Below, one piece after another: positions 1 to 8,924 of a stretch of DNA of 64,000 nt. The position numbers and the translations under genes were made by a program. The stretch's first letter is position 1. Each line of letters opens with the position of its first letter. The notes under the pieces are model-generated. The model saw only the letters and a list, made by a program, of their open reading frames with translations. It was not told the DNA's origin and ran no database searches. The DNA comes from Cellulomonas sp. PhB150 (GTDB taxonomy: Bacteria; Actinomycetota; Actinomycetes; Actinomycetales; Cellulomonadaceae): the NCBI RefSeq assembly GCF_003755175.1, contig NZ_RKHX01000002.1:310001-374000 (forward strand), given 5' to 3'.

Positions 1-616
1 TCTTCTTGGCGGTCTTCGAGTCGGGCCCGGGCTGCTCGGGGAGCAGGGCGGCGCGGTAGTAGCGCAGCTCGTCGATGCTCTCGAGGATGTCGGCCAGCGC
101 GCGGTGGCCGCCGTTCTTCGCGGGGGCGGAGAAGTACACGCGCGGGTACCAGCGGCGCGCCAGCTCCTTGATGGAGGAGACGTCGATGATCCGGTAGTGC
201 AGGTGACCGACGAGCTCGGGCATGTCCCGGTCGAGGAACGTCTTGTCCGTGCCGACCGAGTTCCCGGCGAGCGGTGCCTTGCCCGGATCCGGCACCCACG
301 CGCGGATGTAGTCGAGCACCTGCTGCTGCGCGTCGGCCAGGGTCGTGCCCGTCTCGAGCTCGGTGAGCAGGCCGGACGTCGTGTGCATGGTCCGGACGAA
401 GTCGCCCATCTGATCGAGAGCCTCGGGCGGCGGGGCGATGATGACGTCGACGCCCTCACCCAGCACCCGCAGCTCGGAGTCGGTCACGACGGCGGCGACC
501 TCGACGAGGGCGTCAGCGCCCAGGTCGAGCCCGGTCATCTCGCAGTCGATCCACACGATGCGGTCGGCGCTCTCGTGGCCGTTCGCGGGGGACGTGGTGG
601 TGGTCTGGCTGGTCAC
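1..616 (-). CDS. orn: Oligoribonuclease (3' end beyond left edge)
   Basis: Degrades 2-5 nt RNA oligomers, including the pGpG left by c-di-GMP breakdown, to mononucleotides in the cytoplasm. The reverse strand reads as a DEDDh exonuclease: the first acidic pair is in IDCEMTGLDLG (D24 and E26), the middle motif includes AGNSVGTDKTFLDRDMP, and GGHRALADI supplies the catalytic His and last Asp near residue 180. The GTG start at 616 follows a short Ser/Thr-rich tail, and the conserved fold begins at about residue 18. About 205 codons are visible with no stop, so only the C-terminal tail is missing. It is divergent from the PAP2 gene. Confidence 0.95.
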   Translation of the reverse strand, partial: MTSQTTTTSPANGHESADRIVWIDCEMTGLDLGADALVEVAAVVTDSELRVLGEGVDVIIAPPPEALDQMGDFVRTMHTTSGLLTELETGTTLADAQQQVLDYIRAWVPDPGKAPLAGNSVGTDKTFLDRDMPELVGHLHYRIIDVSSIKELARRWYPRVYFSAPAKNGGHRALADILESIDELRYYRAALLPEQPGPDSKTAKK

Positions 617-690
617 ACGCCTCACCCTAGGCCGTTTCCGGCATCCGGCCTGCTCGCGCGGGCGCCGGGCGTGTGGTGGGCTGGGGCGCC

Positions 691-1413
691 ATGACGTCCG
701 AACGCACCCGTGTCCTGCTGTGGACCTACCTGCCGGGACTCGTGCTGATGGCGGGCGGGCTGCTCGTGTTCGGCAAGATGCTGGACGACGTCCGCGAGGG
801 CGACGACTTCGCCGCTGCCGACCAGGCGGTGCTCGACTGGCTCGTCGCGAACCGGTCCCCGTGGATGACGAACGTGCTCGCCGCGATCACCTTCGTCACC
901 GGGCCGACCGTGCTGCCGATCCTCGTGTTCCTCGCGTGCGCCGGCTGGTGGTGGTGGCGCCGCGAGTGGTGGCGGCCCGTGCTGCTGGCGGGCGCGATGA
1001 TCGGCTCCACGCTGCTGGGCGTCGTCGTCAAGGACCTTGTCGGCCGGCCGCGTCCACCCGAGGACACGATGCACATCCCCGGCGCCGAGCACAGCGCGTC
1101 GTTCCCGTCGGGCCACACGCTCGGCACTGCGACCCTCCTGCTGGTCGCCGGGTACCTGGTGTGCAGCCGCCGACGATCCACCGCGCGGCTCGTCGGCTGG
1201 GGCGTCCTGACCGTCGTCGGGACGGTGCTCGTGGCGGTCAGTCGCCTGTACCTGGGCTACCACTTCCTGACCGACGTCATCGCAGCGATCGGGCTCGCCG
1301 TCGCGGTCCTCGGTGCGGTGTCGATCGTCGACCGGATCCACACGGGGCCGCCCACCGCGTCGTCGGACGGGCGGTCAGCGGACCCCGCCGTCGTCGTGCC
1401 CGGGAACGGTTGA
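691..1413 (+). CDS. PAP2-family membrane phosphatase
   Basis: A 240-residue multi-pass membrane protein with the three-part PAP2 (lipid phosphate phosphatase) signature: KDLVGRPRP from K114, PSGH at 139-142, and SRLYLGYHFLTD at 184-195 with the catalytic His at 191. Such proteins hydrolyse lipid phosphates or undecaprenyl pyrophosphate at the membrane face; the substrate here cannot be told from sequence. About five to six hydrophobic helices flank the motifs. ATG 691 is chosen because the protein then begins just before the first helix; in-frame starts a few codons upstream (from 673) are possible. The 3' end overlaps a convergent small membrane protein by 39 bp. Confidence 0.9.
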   Translation: MTSERTRVLLWTYLPGLVLMAGGLLVFGKMLDDVREGDDFAAADQAVLDWLVANRSPWMTNVLAAITFVTGPTVLPILVFLACAGWWWWRREWWRPVLLAGAMIGSTLLGVVVKDLVGRPRPPEDTMHIPGAEHSASFPSGHTLGTATLLLVAGYLVCSRRRSTARLVGWGVLTVVGTVLVAVSRLYLGYHFLTDVIAAIGLAVAVLGAVSIVDRIHTGPPTASSDGRSADPAVVVPGNG

Positions 1414-1617
1414 CGCCACCCACGCCGCGACAGGCACCAGCACGGTGACGCCCACGGCGATCGCGGCGGCGGCCGACCACGACAGGTTGGCCCAGCGCAG
1501 GACGAGCAGCATGACGACGCCCGCCGCGAGGCCCATCGCGACCCGCTCGGCCCACACGACGAGGGTCCGGTGACCGCGTGCCTCCGGCGCCGGCTCGGCG
1601 CTGGCGTGCCGGCCCAT
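1375..1617 (-). CDS. Small two-TM membrane protein (hypothetical)
   Basis: An 80-residue protein I do not recognise. A polar N-terminus of about 25 residues is followed by two hydrophobic stretches, roughly residues 26-41 and 48-68, separated by RWANLSW, and a charged end. This looks like a two-helix inner-membrane hairpin. Its end overlaps the convergent PAP2 gene by 39 bp, which is uncommon but tolerated. The ribosome site is weak and an upstream start is possible. Hydrophobic patterning and third-position GC support coding, but function is unknown. Confidence 0.6.
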   Translation of the reverse strand: MGRHASAEPAPEARGHRTLVVWAERVAMGLAAGVVMLLVLRWANLSWSAAAAIAVGVTVLVPVAAWVASTVPGHDDGGVR

Positions 1618-1694
1618 CAGGGCACCGCGCGGATGACGACCATGCGCACATCGTGGCACGTCAGGGCGGCCGCGCCGGTGCCCGGACATGCGAA

Positions 1695-1726
1695 CGGGCC
1701 GGTTCCCACGAGGGGGAACCGGCCCG
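1695..1726 (-). terminator. Hairpin terminator after the 59-aa ORF
   Basis: A perfect 13-bp inverted repeat (1695-1707 against 1714-1726) with a 6-nt loop lies 10 bp beyond the stop of the small ORF at 1736-1915 on the minus strand. There is no long T-run, which is usual for high-GC actinobacterial terminators. Confidence 0.7.
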
Positions 1727-1735
1727 AGGCGAAGG

Positions 1736-1915
1736 TCAGACGAGCCGCTGGGTCGCGATCCGAAGTACCGGCGCCACGGGGCGCTGCGTACTCGGAGGTC
1801 GCCTCGAGGCGTCTGACGGATGGGTGGTCCTGGCGCGCTCGCGGGCCAGCTGCGACCGCTGCGCGGCGTGCTGCTGCTCGAGACGGACCAGGTCGTAGGT
1901 GAGGGTCGGGTGCAT
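1736..1915 (-). CDS. 59-aa small basic protein (hypothetical)
   Basis: A short ORF in a frame distinct from the longer open frames here. It begins MHPTLTYDLVRLEQQ and continues as an amphipathic Gln/Arg-rich helix (HAAQRSQLARERART) before a Pro/Arg-rich tail. A good ribosome site (CGGAGAA) sits about 9 nt before the ATG, and a 13-bp terminator hairpin follows directly, so it looks like an independent gene. I recall similar short starts annotated as hypothetical in other Actinobacteria but cannot name the family. No TM segment or signal peptide; function unknown. Confidence 0.6.
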   Translation of the reverse strand: MHPTLTYDLVRLEQQHAAQRSQLARERARTTHPSDASRRPPSTQRPVAPVLRIATQRLV

Positions 1916-2107
1916 GACGAAGTTCTCCGAACGGGTGGGTGGGAGGCCCGCGCGGAGGTGCTCCGGGCGGGGTGGCCGCCCTGATGGGCGGCGGACGGTG
2001 ACTCAGGAACACCAGACCACGGGGGAGATACGCGGGTCACGTGCTTTTCCGCCTCGCCCGCCAGTGCTCTCTGCCAAGGTGAGCTCATCACACGTCGAGG
2101 GGGTGCG

Positions 2108-2521
2108 ATGGGCAGCGACATCGGGGGCAAGGCTCTGTTCGCGGTACTGCTGCTGACGGCGCTCGGTGTGGGCTTCGTCGTGCTGCAGGACCTCTCGGCC
2201 AAGCCGTGCCCGTGGCGGCGGCGGGTGGCAGCGCTGGGCGCACTGTTCCTGGTCACGGCCGGCTTGACCCTGACGCTCTCGCCGTACACGGCCTCGACCG
2301 GCGCCGAGTGCGACCTCTCGCCGACGACGTCCGTCCTCGGACCTGAGGGCTCGCAGGCGCGCATCGACGAGGCGCCCGACGAGACCGACCGGGCCAGCAC
2401 CGAGTCGTGCACCAACCAGGCCCGGGCAAGGACGGCGGCGGCCGCGGCCCTCGTCCTGCTCGGCTCGGTGGGCTACGCGATCGTGCGCCGGCCGCTCGTG
2501 CGCGAGCCGTCGGTGGTGTGA
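2108..2521 (+). CDS. Membrane protein, three TM helices (hypothetical)
   Basis: A 137-residue protein with hydrophobic helices at about residues 9-27, 40-58 and 109-125. An acidic loop between the second and third holds two Cys (ECDLSP and ESCTNQ) that could pair outside the membrane. A strong ribosome site (GAGGGGG) precedes the ATG by four bases. I do not recognise the family. The 192 bp upstream, shared with the divergent 59-aa ORF, must hold its promoter, but I see no clear -35/-10 pair. Confidence 0.65.
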   Translation: MGSDIGGKALFAVLLLTALGVGFVVLQDLSAKPCPWRRRVAALGALFLVTAGLTLTLSPYTASTGAECDLSPTTSVLGPEGSQARIDEAPDETDRASTESCTNQARARTAAAAALVLLGSVGYAIVRRPLVREPSVV

Positions 2522-2540
2522 TGCGTCGCGTCGTGAAGCG

Positions 2541-3494
2541 TCACCCGGTCGCCTCGTCGGGCGGGACCCAGACCGGCGCGCCCCCGGCCGGCGGGACGTC
2601 CCAGCCGTTCCGGCGCGCGACCGCCTGCGCGGTCCGGATGAAGTCGGCCGTGGGCTGAGAAGGCTGCTCGTGCCGCCACGCGATCGACCAGGGGTAGACC
2701 GGTGAGAGCTCGGCCGGCGCGTACACGGGCAGGCCGAGGTCGGCGTAGCGCCGCGCGTAGCTGTCGAACTCGAACAGGTACGTCGGTCCGGGCGCGCGTG
2801 TCCAGATGCTCAGGCAGTTGTTGAAGGTGCCGGGGTTGCCCAGCCACCGCAGTGACAGACCCGCGGCGCGCTCGAACGCGCTGAGGTACTCGCCGTGCGC
2901 GTTGTACAGGCCCGATCCCGACGAGTCGGCGAACACGTCGAGAGCACGGTCGCCCAGGGAGACCGTGGACCGCGGCGGGTCGTCTGGCCGGCCGACGAGA
3001 CTCATCGGCTCGAGCCGCAGCGGGCGGTGGTGCCAGCCGGTGGGGTGGTCGGCCAGCATCCGCGGTGTCACGCGCAGGATCGCCACGTCGAGGCGGTCGC
3101 CCAGCAACGCGTCGAGCTGGCGGGCGCTGTCCATCGACCGCTCGACCAGCTGGACGGTCGGATGTGCCGCCGCGAAGGCGTCGGCGACGACGCGGCTGGT
3201 GCTGAGCTCGAAGATGTGGGCGATCCGCACGGTGTTGGCGGCGGGCTCCTGACGCATCCGCTCCGCGATCGCGAGTAGCTGGCGGCCGTCGTCGAGGAAC
3301 CGCTCGCCCCGGGGCGTGAGCGTGACGTGGCGGCTGTCGCGCAGGAGCAGCTTCGTGCCGACGGAGTCCTCGAGCTTGCGGATCTGCTGAGACAGCGCGG
3401 GCTGGCTGATGTGCAGCCGCGCGGCCGCCCGCCCGAAGTGGAGCTCGTCGGCGAGCACGACGAAGTACCTGACCAGACGCAGGTCGAGATCCAT
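2541..3494 (-). CDS. LysR-family transcriptional regulator
   Basis: A 317-residue LysR-type regulator. The N-terminal winged HTH is clear: MDLDLRLVRYFVVLADE, then FGRAAARLHISQPALSQQIRKLE and LLLRDSRHVTLTPRGERFL (about residues 1-60). A periplasmic-binding-type effector domain fills the rest. ATG 3494 is preferred over an upstream start at 3515 because it has AAGGAG about 6 nt upstream and matches the family N-terminus. It is divergent from an alpha/beta hydrolase and SDR pair; by the usual LysR arrangement it probably controls that pair from the 146-bp intergenic region. The effector is unknown. Confidence 0.9.
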   Translation of the reverse strand: MDLDLRLVRYFVVLADELHFGRAAARLHISQPALSQQIRKLEDSVGTKLLLRDSRHVTLTPRGERFLDDGRQLLAIAERMRQEPAANTVRIAHIFELSTSRVVADAFAAAHPTVQLVERSMDSARQLDALLGDRLDVAILRVTPRMLADHPTGWHHRPLRLEPMSLVGRPDDPPRSTVSLGDRALDVFADSSGSGLYNAHGEYLSAFERAAGLSLRWLGNPGTFNNCLSIWTRAPGPTYLFEFDSYARRYADLGLPVYAPAELSPVYPWSIAWRHEQPSQPTADFIRTAQAVARRNGWDVPPAGGAPVWVPPDEATG

Positions 3495-3640
3495 CGCGCT
3501 CCTTCCCGGCCACACCGTAGCGGTCCGGTATGCACCCGCCCGGTTATCGATCCATCGGAATCAGGACTTGGACAGCGTGCTCGGGCCCGCGGTTCGCTGG
3601 TGGGGCCCGATCGCCCGTCCGACCTGCACTGGAGAACCTC

Positions 3641-4438
3641 ATGGCCGAGCCCCGTCCCGTCGTCTTCATCCATGGCCTGTGGTTGCACGCGAGCAGCTGG
3701 CAACCGTGGGTCGAGAAGTTCCGTGAGGCGGGCTACGACCCGGTCGCGCCCGGCTGGCCGCACGAGGCCGACACCGTGGCGGAGGCGCGCGAGCGGGCCG
3801 ACGACGTCGCGAACGTCGGGATCGACGACGCGGTCGACCACTACGCGGCCCTCATCGCCACGCTCCCGGCACCCCCGATCCTCATCGGGCACTCGTTCGG
3901 CGGCCTCATCACCGAGAAGCTGCTCGGTCAGGGGCGCGGCGCCGCGGGCATCGCGATCGACCCGGCCCAGATCAAGGGCGTGCTGCCGCTGCCGCTCGCG
4001 CAGCTGCGCGCCGGGTTCCCGGCCCTGGGCAACCCCGCCAACCTGCACAAGGCGGTGTCGTTGACCAAGGAGCAGTTCCGCTTCGGTTTCGGCAACGCGG
4101 TCTCGCAGGAGGAGTCGGACGCGCTCTACGAGCAGTGGACGATCCCGTCGCCGGCCCGGCCGCTGTTCCAGGCGGCGGCCGCAAACTTCGTCATGCACTC
4201 CCAGGCCGCCGTCGACACGAAGAACACCGACCGTGGCCCGCTGCTGCTGATCTCCGGCACGGCGGACCACACCGTGCCCGACGTCGTGACGCGCTCGACG
4301 TTCAAGCAGTACCGCGACTCGACCGCCGTCACCGAGCTGCGCCAGTTCGAGGGCCGCGGTCACTCGCTGACGATCGACAGCGGGTGGGAGGACGTCGCGC
4401 AGGCGTCGCTGACCTGGCTCCTCGGTCACGGGCTGTAG
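3641..4438 (+). CDS. Alpha/beta hydrolase
   Basis: A 265-residue single-domain alpha/beta hydrolase: FIHGLWLHASSW is the oxyanion-hole region, LIGHSFGGLI the nucleophile elbow with catalytic Ser, ISGTADHTVPD carries the acid, and GRGHSLT the catalytic His near residue 246. No signal peptide, so cytosolic. The substrate is unknown; relatives include esterases, epoxide hydrolases and C-C hydrolases. The ATG at 3641 has GGAG 6 nt upstream. It is followed after 10 bp by an SDR dehydrogenase and faces a LysR gene, which suggests an inducible two-gene operon. Confidence 0.85.
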   Translation: MAEPRPVVFIHGLWLHASSWQPWVEKFREAGYDPVAPGWPHEADTVAEARERADDVANVGIDDAVDHYAALIATLPAPPILIGHSFGGLITEKLLGQGRGAAGIAIDPAQIKGVLPLPLAQLRAGFPALGNPANLHKAVSLTKEQFRFGFGNAVSQEESDALYEQWTIPSPARPLFQAAAANFVMHSQAAVDTKNTDRGPLLLISGTADHTVPDVVTRSTFKQYRDSTAVTELRQFEGRGHSLTIDSGWEDVAQASLTWLLGHGL

Positions 4439-4448
4439 GGCGCGCGCC

Positions 4449-5234
4449 GTGGAGCTGGGACTGACCGGGCGGATCGCCGTCGTCACCGGGGCGAGCAAGG
4501 GCATCGGGCTGGCGGTGACCCGGACCCTCGCGCGTGAGGGCGTCCGGGTCGTCGCGGGAGCGCGGTCGAGCAGCCCGGAGCTGGACGCGCTCGCGGCCGA
4601 CGGGGGCGTCGTCCCGGTCGCCGTCGACCTGTCGACACCGGACGGGCCGGCCACCCTGGTCGCCGCCGCCCTAGAGCTTGGGCCGGTCGACATCCTCGTC
4701 AACAACGTCGGTGCGGTCTCACCGCGGATCGACGGCTTCCTGGCCGTGACCGACGAGCAGTGGCTCGCGACCCTCAACCTCGGTCTGCTGGCCACCGTCC
4801 GGGCCACGCGGGCCGTGCTGGGGCCGATGGTCGAGGCCGGCGGGGGATCGATCGTGACGATCAGCTCGGTCAACGCGTTCCTGCCCGACCCGACGGTCAT
4901 CGACTACAGCGCGACGAAGGCGGCGTTGACGAACCTGTCGAAGTCGCTGTCCAAGGAGTTCGGACCGCGCGGCATCCGCCTCAACACCATCAGCCCTGGG
5001 CCGGTTGCGACGGACCTGTGGCTGGGGACCGACGGCGTCGCGGCGCGGCTCGGCGCCGCCTCGGGCAGTGACCCCGCGGCGATCCAGGCTGCCGCCGCCG
5101 GGCAGTCCGTCACCGGGCGGTTCACGCGACCGCAGGAGATCGCCGAGCTGGTCGCGCTGCTGGCCAGCGACGTCGTGGGCAACGTGACCGGCGCGGACTT
5201 CGTGATCGACGGAGGGTTGACCACGCAGACGTGA
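4449..5234 (+). CDS. SDR-family oxidoreductase
   Basis: A 261-residue classical short-chain dehydrogenase/reductase. The NAD(P)-binding TGASKGIG motif is at residues 14-21, the NNVG motif near 87, catalytic Ser in ISSVNAF, and the YxxxK pair in DYSATKAAL. SPGPVATD and a C-terminal NVTGADFVIDGG complete the fold. The start is GTG, 10 bp after the hydrolase stop, with a weak ribosome site, consistent with coupled expression. Substrate unknown. It ends 3 bp before the convergent hrpB. Confidence 0.9.
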   Translation: MELGLTGRIAVVTGASKGIGLAVTRTLAREGVRVVAGARSSSPELDALAADGGVVPVAVDLSTPDGPATLVAAALELGPVDILVNNVGAVSPRIDGFLAVTDEQWLATLNLGLLATVRATRAVLGPMVEAGGGSIVTISSVNAFLPDPTVIDYSATKAALTNLSKSLSKEFGPRGIRLNTISPGPVATDLWLGTDGVAARLGAASGSDPAAIQAAAAGQSVTGRFTRPQEIAELVALLASDVVGNVTGADFVIDGGLTTQT

Positions 5235-5237
5235 CGG

Positions 5238-7697
5238 TCAGCGGGGCCGGCGCACCCCACGCACGGGCGGGGCCTCCCACGGGTCCTCCGGCCAGGCGTG
5301 CTTCGGGTACCGGCCCCGCAGCTCCGCTCGCACCTGCGGGTAGCCCGTGCGCCAGAACGACTCGAGGTCCGCGGTGACCGCGGCCGGGCGCCCGGCGGGG
5401 GAGAGCAGGTGCAGCAGGACGGGCACGCGGCCGTCGGCCAGTCGCGGCGTGGCCCGCCAGCCGAACGTCTCCTGAAGGCGCACGGCGAGCACGGGCTGGT
5501 CCTCGGAGTAGTCGACGCGCACGCTCGACCCGCTCGGGACGGGCAGCCGTTCGGGCGCGAGATCGTCGAGTCGCGCGGCGGCGGGCCACGGCAGCAGTCC
5601 GCGCAACGCCTGCAGGACGTCGAAGCGGGCGAAGCTGCGCACGCCGGAGAGGTCGAGCGCCGCCAGGAGCGCCTCGTCGGACACGTCGGGCCACGGCTCG
5701 CCGAGCGACCGGTGCAGGAAGTCCATGCGCTGCCGCAGGCTCGTCGCGGCGTCCGACCAGCGCAGCAGCCCGAGCCCCTCGCGTCGCAGGCCGGTGCGCA
5801 TCGCGTCCGCGACCAGGGCGCGCGGAGGGTCGGGCAGCGGCGCCGACGACAGCTCGATCGCCCCGAACCGGCGCACGCGACGCGCGACGACAGAGCCGTT
5901 CGCCCACTCGACGACGTCGTGCGTGCCCAGCAGCGCGGGTGCGGCCTCGCTCGCCAGGTCGAGGTCGATGGGCGCGGCCGAGCGGATCGTCGCGTCCCGA
6001 CGGCCGGCGCCGCGGTCGGCGTCCGCCACGGCGAGCCACGCGAGTCCCGCGAGGCCCGACCCGGGCGGGAGCGCGGCGCCCGTCCCGGAGGTCATGAGGT
6101 AGGCGGAGCCGCCGGGGCGCTGGCGCGCGATGCGGTCCGGATGGGCGAGCGCGACGACGAGGCCCACGGCCAGGTCGTCGGTGAGCTGCGCGTCGCCGCG
6201 CGCGGCCGGGACCAACGCGCGCAGACGAGCGGTCTGGGATCGCCAGGTCCCACCGCCGCCTCGTCGGGCGGCCCGCAGTGCGGCCACCAGGTCCCCGCCC
6301 GGGGCGCGGACGTCGTCGGAGAGCAGGGCGACGACCTCGGCCGCCCGCTGCGCGCCGACGAGCGTGGCGCCGTCGAGCAGTGCGCGGGCCAGCCGTGGGT
6401 CCGCGGGGACCGCCGCCACCGCCCGGCCGCGAGCGGTCGCGCTCCCGTCGGCAGCCACGGCTCCGAGGCCGACGAGGATCTCGTGGGCCACGGCCATCGC
6501 AGCCTCGGGCGGCTCGTCCAGGAGCGCGAGGCCGGCCCCGCGCGGGTTGCCCCAGCACGCGAGCTCGAGCGCGAACGACGTGAGGTCGGCGGTGAGGACC
6601 TCGGGCGCGGCGTGCGGGACGAGCCGGGCGTCGTCGGTCGCTGACCAGCAGCGGTACACCGCACCCGGACCCTCGCGCCCGGCGCGGCCGGCCCGCTGCT
6701 CGGCCGACGAGCGGCTGACGCCCACGGTGACGAGCCCGGCCAGCCCGCGTCGGTGGTCCGTCCGCGGCTCGCGCGAGAACCCCGCGTCGACGACCACGCG
6801 GACGCCCGGCACGGTCAGCGAGGACTCGGCGACGGCCGTCGAGACGACGACCCGTCGCCTCGGCCCGGCCCGCAGTGCCAGGTCCTGCTCCCGCGGGGGC
6901 AGCCGGCCGTGCAACGGCCGCACGTCCACGTCGAGCCGCGCGATCCGACGAGCGACACCGTCGACCTCCCCGGCGCCGGGCACGAAGACCAGGACGTCGC
7001 CGGCACGGTCCTCGAGGGCTCGGGCGACGGTCGCCGCCACGTGATCGAGGAAGGCGGGCGTCACACCCCGCTCGTCGGTCCTCGCGACCCGGGGCGGGGG
7101 CGGAGCCAGCACGACGTCGACCGGGAAGAGAGCACCGGGTACCGCGACGATCGCCGCGTCGCCGAGCAGCGCGGCCGTCCGCTCGGCCTGCACCGTCGCG
7201 GACATCGCGACCACGGCCAGGTCGTCGCGCAGGTTGGCGCGCACGTCGGCGAGCAGGGCGAGCGCGAGATCGTCGTCGAGGTGCCGCTCGTGGACCTCGT
7301 CGAGGACCACGGCGCCGACGCCCGGCAGCTCGGGGTCGCGCTGCAGTCGCCGGACCAGGACGCCCGTGGTCACCACCTCGATGCGCGTCGCCGCGCTCGT
7401 GACGTGCTCGCCACGGACCGAGAACCCGACCGTCGCTCCCACGGGCTCGCCCAGCAGGTGCGCCAGGCGACGAGCGGCGGCACGAGCCGCGATCCGCCGC
7501 GGCTGAGTGACGACGACGCGCCCCGGCACGGCCGCCGCGACCGCCGGCGGTACCAGGGTCGTCTTGCCCGTCCCGGGCGGCGCCTGCACGACGACGACCC
7601 CGCGGGACCGCACGGCGTCGACGACCTCGGCGAGCCCGTGCCGCACGGGCAGGTCGGGCGGGTCGGCGAGCAGCCGGCCGATGGGGTCGTCGTCCAC
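5238..7697 (-). CDS. hrpB: ATP-dependent RNA helicase HrpB
   Basis: An 819-residue DEAH-box helicase of the HrpB type, close to the family's usual length. In order: walker A APPGTGKTT (about residues 37-45), QPRRIAARAAARR, the DEVHERHLDDD box II, SAT motif SATVQ, and motif VI QRAGRAGREGPG; the HA2/HrpB C-terminal region follows with LLHLLSPAGRPAAVT and a terminal WPEDPWEAPP as in other HrpB proteins. The GTG start at 7697 gives VDDDPIGRLLADPPDLPVRHG, which matches family N-termini; frames open further upstream give only low-complexity sequence. Physiological substrate not established. Divergent from the nitroreductase gene. Confidence 0.93.
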   Translation of the reverse strand: MDDDPIGRLLADPPDLPVRHGLAEVVDAVRSRGVVVVQAPPGTGKTTLVPPAVAAAVPGRVVVTQPRRIAARAAARRLAHLLGEPVGATVGFSVRGEHVTSAATRIEVVTTGVLVRRLQRDPELPGVGAVVLDEVHERHLDDDLALALLADVRANLRDDLAVVAMSATVQAERTAALLGDAAIVAVPGALFPVDVVLAPPPPRVARTDERGVTPAFLDHVAATVARALEDRAGDVLVFVPGAGEVDGVARRIARLDVDVRPLHGRLPPREQDLALRAGPRRRVVVSTAVAESSLTVPGVRVVVDAGFSREPRTDHRRGLAGLVTVGVSRSSAEQRAGRAGREGPGAVYRCWSATDDARLVPHAAPEVLTADLTSFALELACWGNPRGAGLALLDEPPEAAMAVAHEILVGLGAVAADGSATARGRAVAAVPADPRLARALLDGATLVGAQRAAEVVALLSDDVRAPGGDLVAALRAARRGGGGTWRSQTARLRALVPAARGDAQLTDDLAVGLVVALAHPDRIARQRPGGSAYLMTSGTGAALPPGSGLAGLAWLAVADADRGAGRRDATIRSAAPIDLDLASEAAPALLGTHDVVEWANGSVVARRVRRFGAIELSSAPLPDPPRALVADAMRTGLRREGLGLLRWSDAATSLRQRMDFLHRSLGEPWPDVSDEALLAALDLSGVRSFARFDVLQALRGLLPWPAAARLDDLAPERLPVPSGSSVRVDYSEDQPVLAVRLQETFGWRATPRLADGRVPVLLHLLSPAGRPAAVTADLESFWRTGYPQVRAELRGRYPKHAWPEDPWEAPPVRGVRRPR

Positions 7698-7733
7698 GGG
7701 TGGAGTCTGCCCCCAAGGCGGAGGATGGCGTGC

Positions 7734-8378
7734 ATGAGCACGCTTCCCCTGACGCCCGACGAGCTCCTGACCACGACCCGGTCCGTGCGCAAGCGGCTCG
7801 ACCTGAGCCGGTCGGTGCCGATCGGACTCGTCCGCGAGTGCGTCGAGATCGCGCTGCAGGCGCCGTCCGGGTCGAACCGGCAGGGCTGGCACTGGGTCGT
7901 CGTGACCGACCCCGACCTGCGCGCCGCCGTCGGCGACGTGTACCGGCGGGCAGTCGAGGGCTACCAGGCGGGATCCGGCTTCGCCGGTCGGCTGTTCCAG
8001 GACGACCCCGGCCGCGCGGACGTGCAGCAGCGGGTGGGGGACAGCGTCGCCTACCTCGGCGAGCACATGGGCGAGGCGCCCGTCCTGGTCATCCCCTGCC
8101 TGACGTCGCCGAACCTGTCGGCCGGCAACCAGGCGGGGCTGTGGGGCTCACTCCTGCCCGCGGCCTGGAGCTACATGCTCGCGGCCCGCGCCCGCGGCCT
8201 GGGCACGGCCTGGACGACGCTGCACCTCGCGTACGAGGCCGAGGTCGCCGAGCTGCTCGGCATCCCGTCGGACGTGCATCAGGGCGCGCTGATCCCCACG
8301 GCGTACTACACGGGGGAGACCTTCCGCCCGGCGCCGCGGCAGCCGCTCGACCAGGTGTGGCACCACGACGGCTGGTGA
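7734..8378 (+). CDS. Nitroreductase-family protein
   Basis: A 214-residue FMN-dependent nitroreductase-fold protein. TTRSVRKRLDL and APSGSNRQGWHWVVV at residues 12-55 are the FMN phosphate- and ring-binding segments; GLGTAWTT near 160 is the second conserved block. Family members reduce nitroaromatics, quinones or act in thioamide and cofactor chemistry; the substrate here is unknown. ATG 7734 is chosen because GGAGG lies 9 nt upstream, while an ATG nine bases earlier would overlap that site. It ends 16 bp before a convergent secreted-protein gene. Confidence 0.88.
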   Translation: MSTLPLTPDELLTTTRSVRKRLDLSRSVPIGLVRECVEIALQAPSGSNRQGWHWVVVTDPDLRAAVGDVYRRAVEGYQAGSGFAGRLFQDDPGRADVQQRVGDSVAYLGEHMGEAPVLVIPCLTSPNLSAGNQAGLWGSLLPAAWSYMLAARARGLGTAWTTLHLAYEAEVAELLGIPSDVHQGALIPTAYYTGETFRPAPRQPLDQVWHHDGW

Positions 8379-8394
8379 CGGGCGCCGACCCGCG

Positions 8395-8829
8395 TCAGGA
8401 GTTGTAGACGACCTTGCTGACCGACTGCTTGACGCTGCCGTTGTCGCGCTCCTGGAGCAGGAAGCCCACCTTGGCGATCCGGTTGTTGAAGTCGGTGTCG
8501 TAGTGGAAGTCGGTGCCGCTCCCGGCGGCACCGCAGCCGTTCGTGTCCTTGGGGAAGTAGGACCGGAAGCCGCCGTCGACGAAGGTGACCGTGATCGTCG
8601 CGTACGCGCCGTTGCCGTCGGCCGGGCACCTGTCCGCGACCGATCCGCTGAGCTTGATCCCGCGGCCCTGGTCGGTGAACGTGAGGTTCGCAGCGAGGTT
8701 CGCGTAGCCGTTCGAGGCCGACGTCCTCGTGGTGAGCTGGATCGTGGTCGCGGCCTGTGCCGGTGTGGCGACGGCGAAACCTAGCCCGAGGCCCAGCGCT
8801 GTGACCAGGGCGAGTGACTTCTTGCGCAT
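8395..8829 (-). CDS. Small secreted protein (hypothetical)
   Basis: A 144-residue protein with a typical Sec signal: MRKKSLALV, a hydrophobic core and PAQA as the likely cleavage site at about residue 27. The mature part is a polar beta-rich domain of about 117 residues with two Cys (DRCPADGNG and TNGCGAAG) that could form a disulfide. GGAGGG about 8 nt before the ATG supports this start over an upstream one. I do not recognise the family; the sequence gives no enzyme motif. Confidence 0.8.
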   Translation of the reverse strand: MRKKSLALVTALGLGLGFAVATPAQAATTIQLTTRTSASNGYANLAANLTFTDQGRGIKLSGSVADRCPADGNGAYATITVTFVDGGFRSYFPKDTNGCGAAGSGTDFHYDTDFNNRIAKVGFLLQERDNGSVKQSVSKVVYNS

Positions 8830-8924
8830 GGTGCGTCCCTCCACGGGTGTCCGGTCTGGGCGGTTCGACCTCGGGTCACCATATTCAGCGAGGGCCGGAT
8901 CGGCATCCCGTCGAGAGGGGTGCG

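Noticed and set aside
3495..3640. Specific LysR operator in the divergent intergenic region
   Set aside because: A T-N11-A site surely exists by family logic, but several weak matches occur and I cannot choose one.
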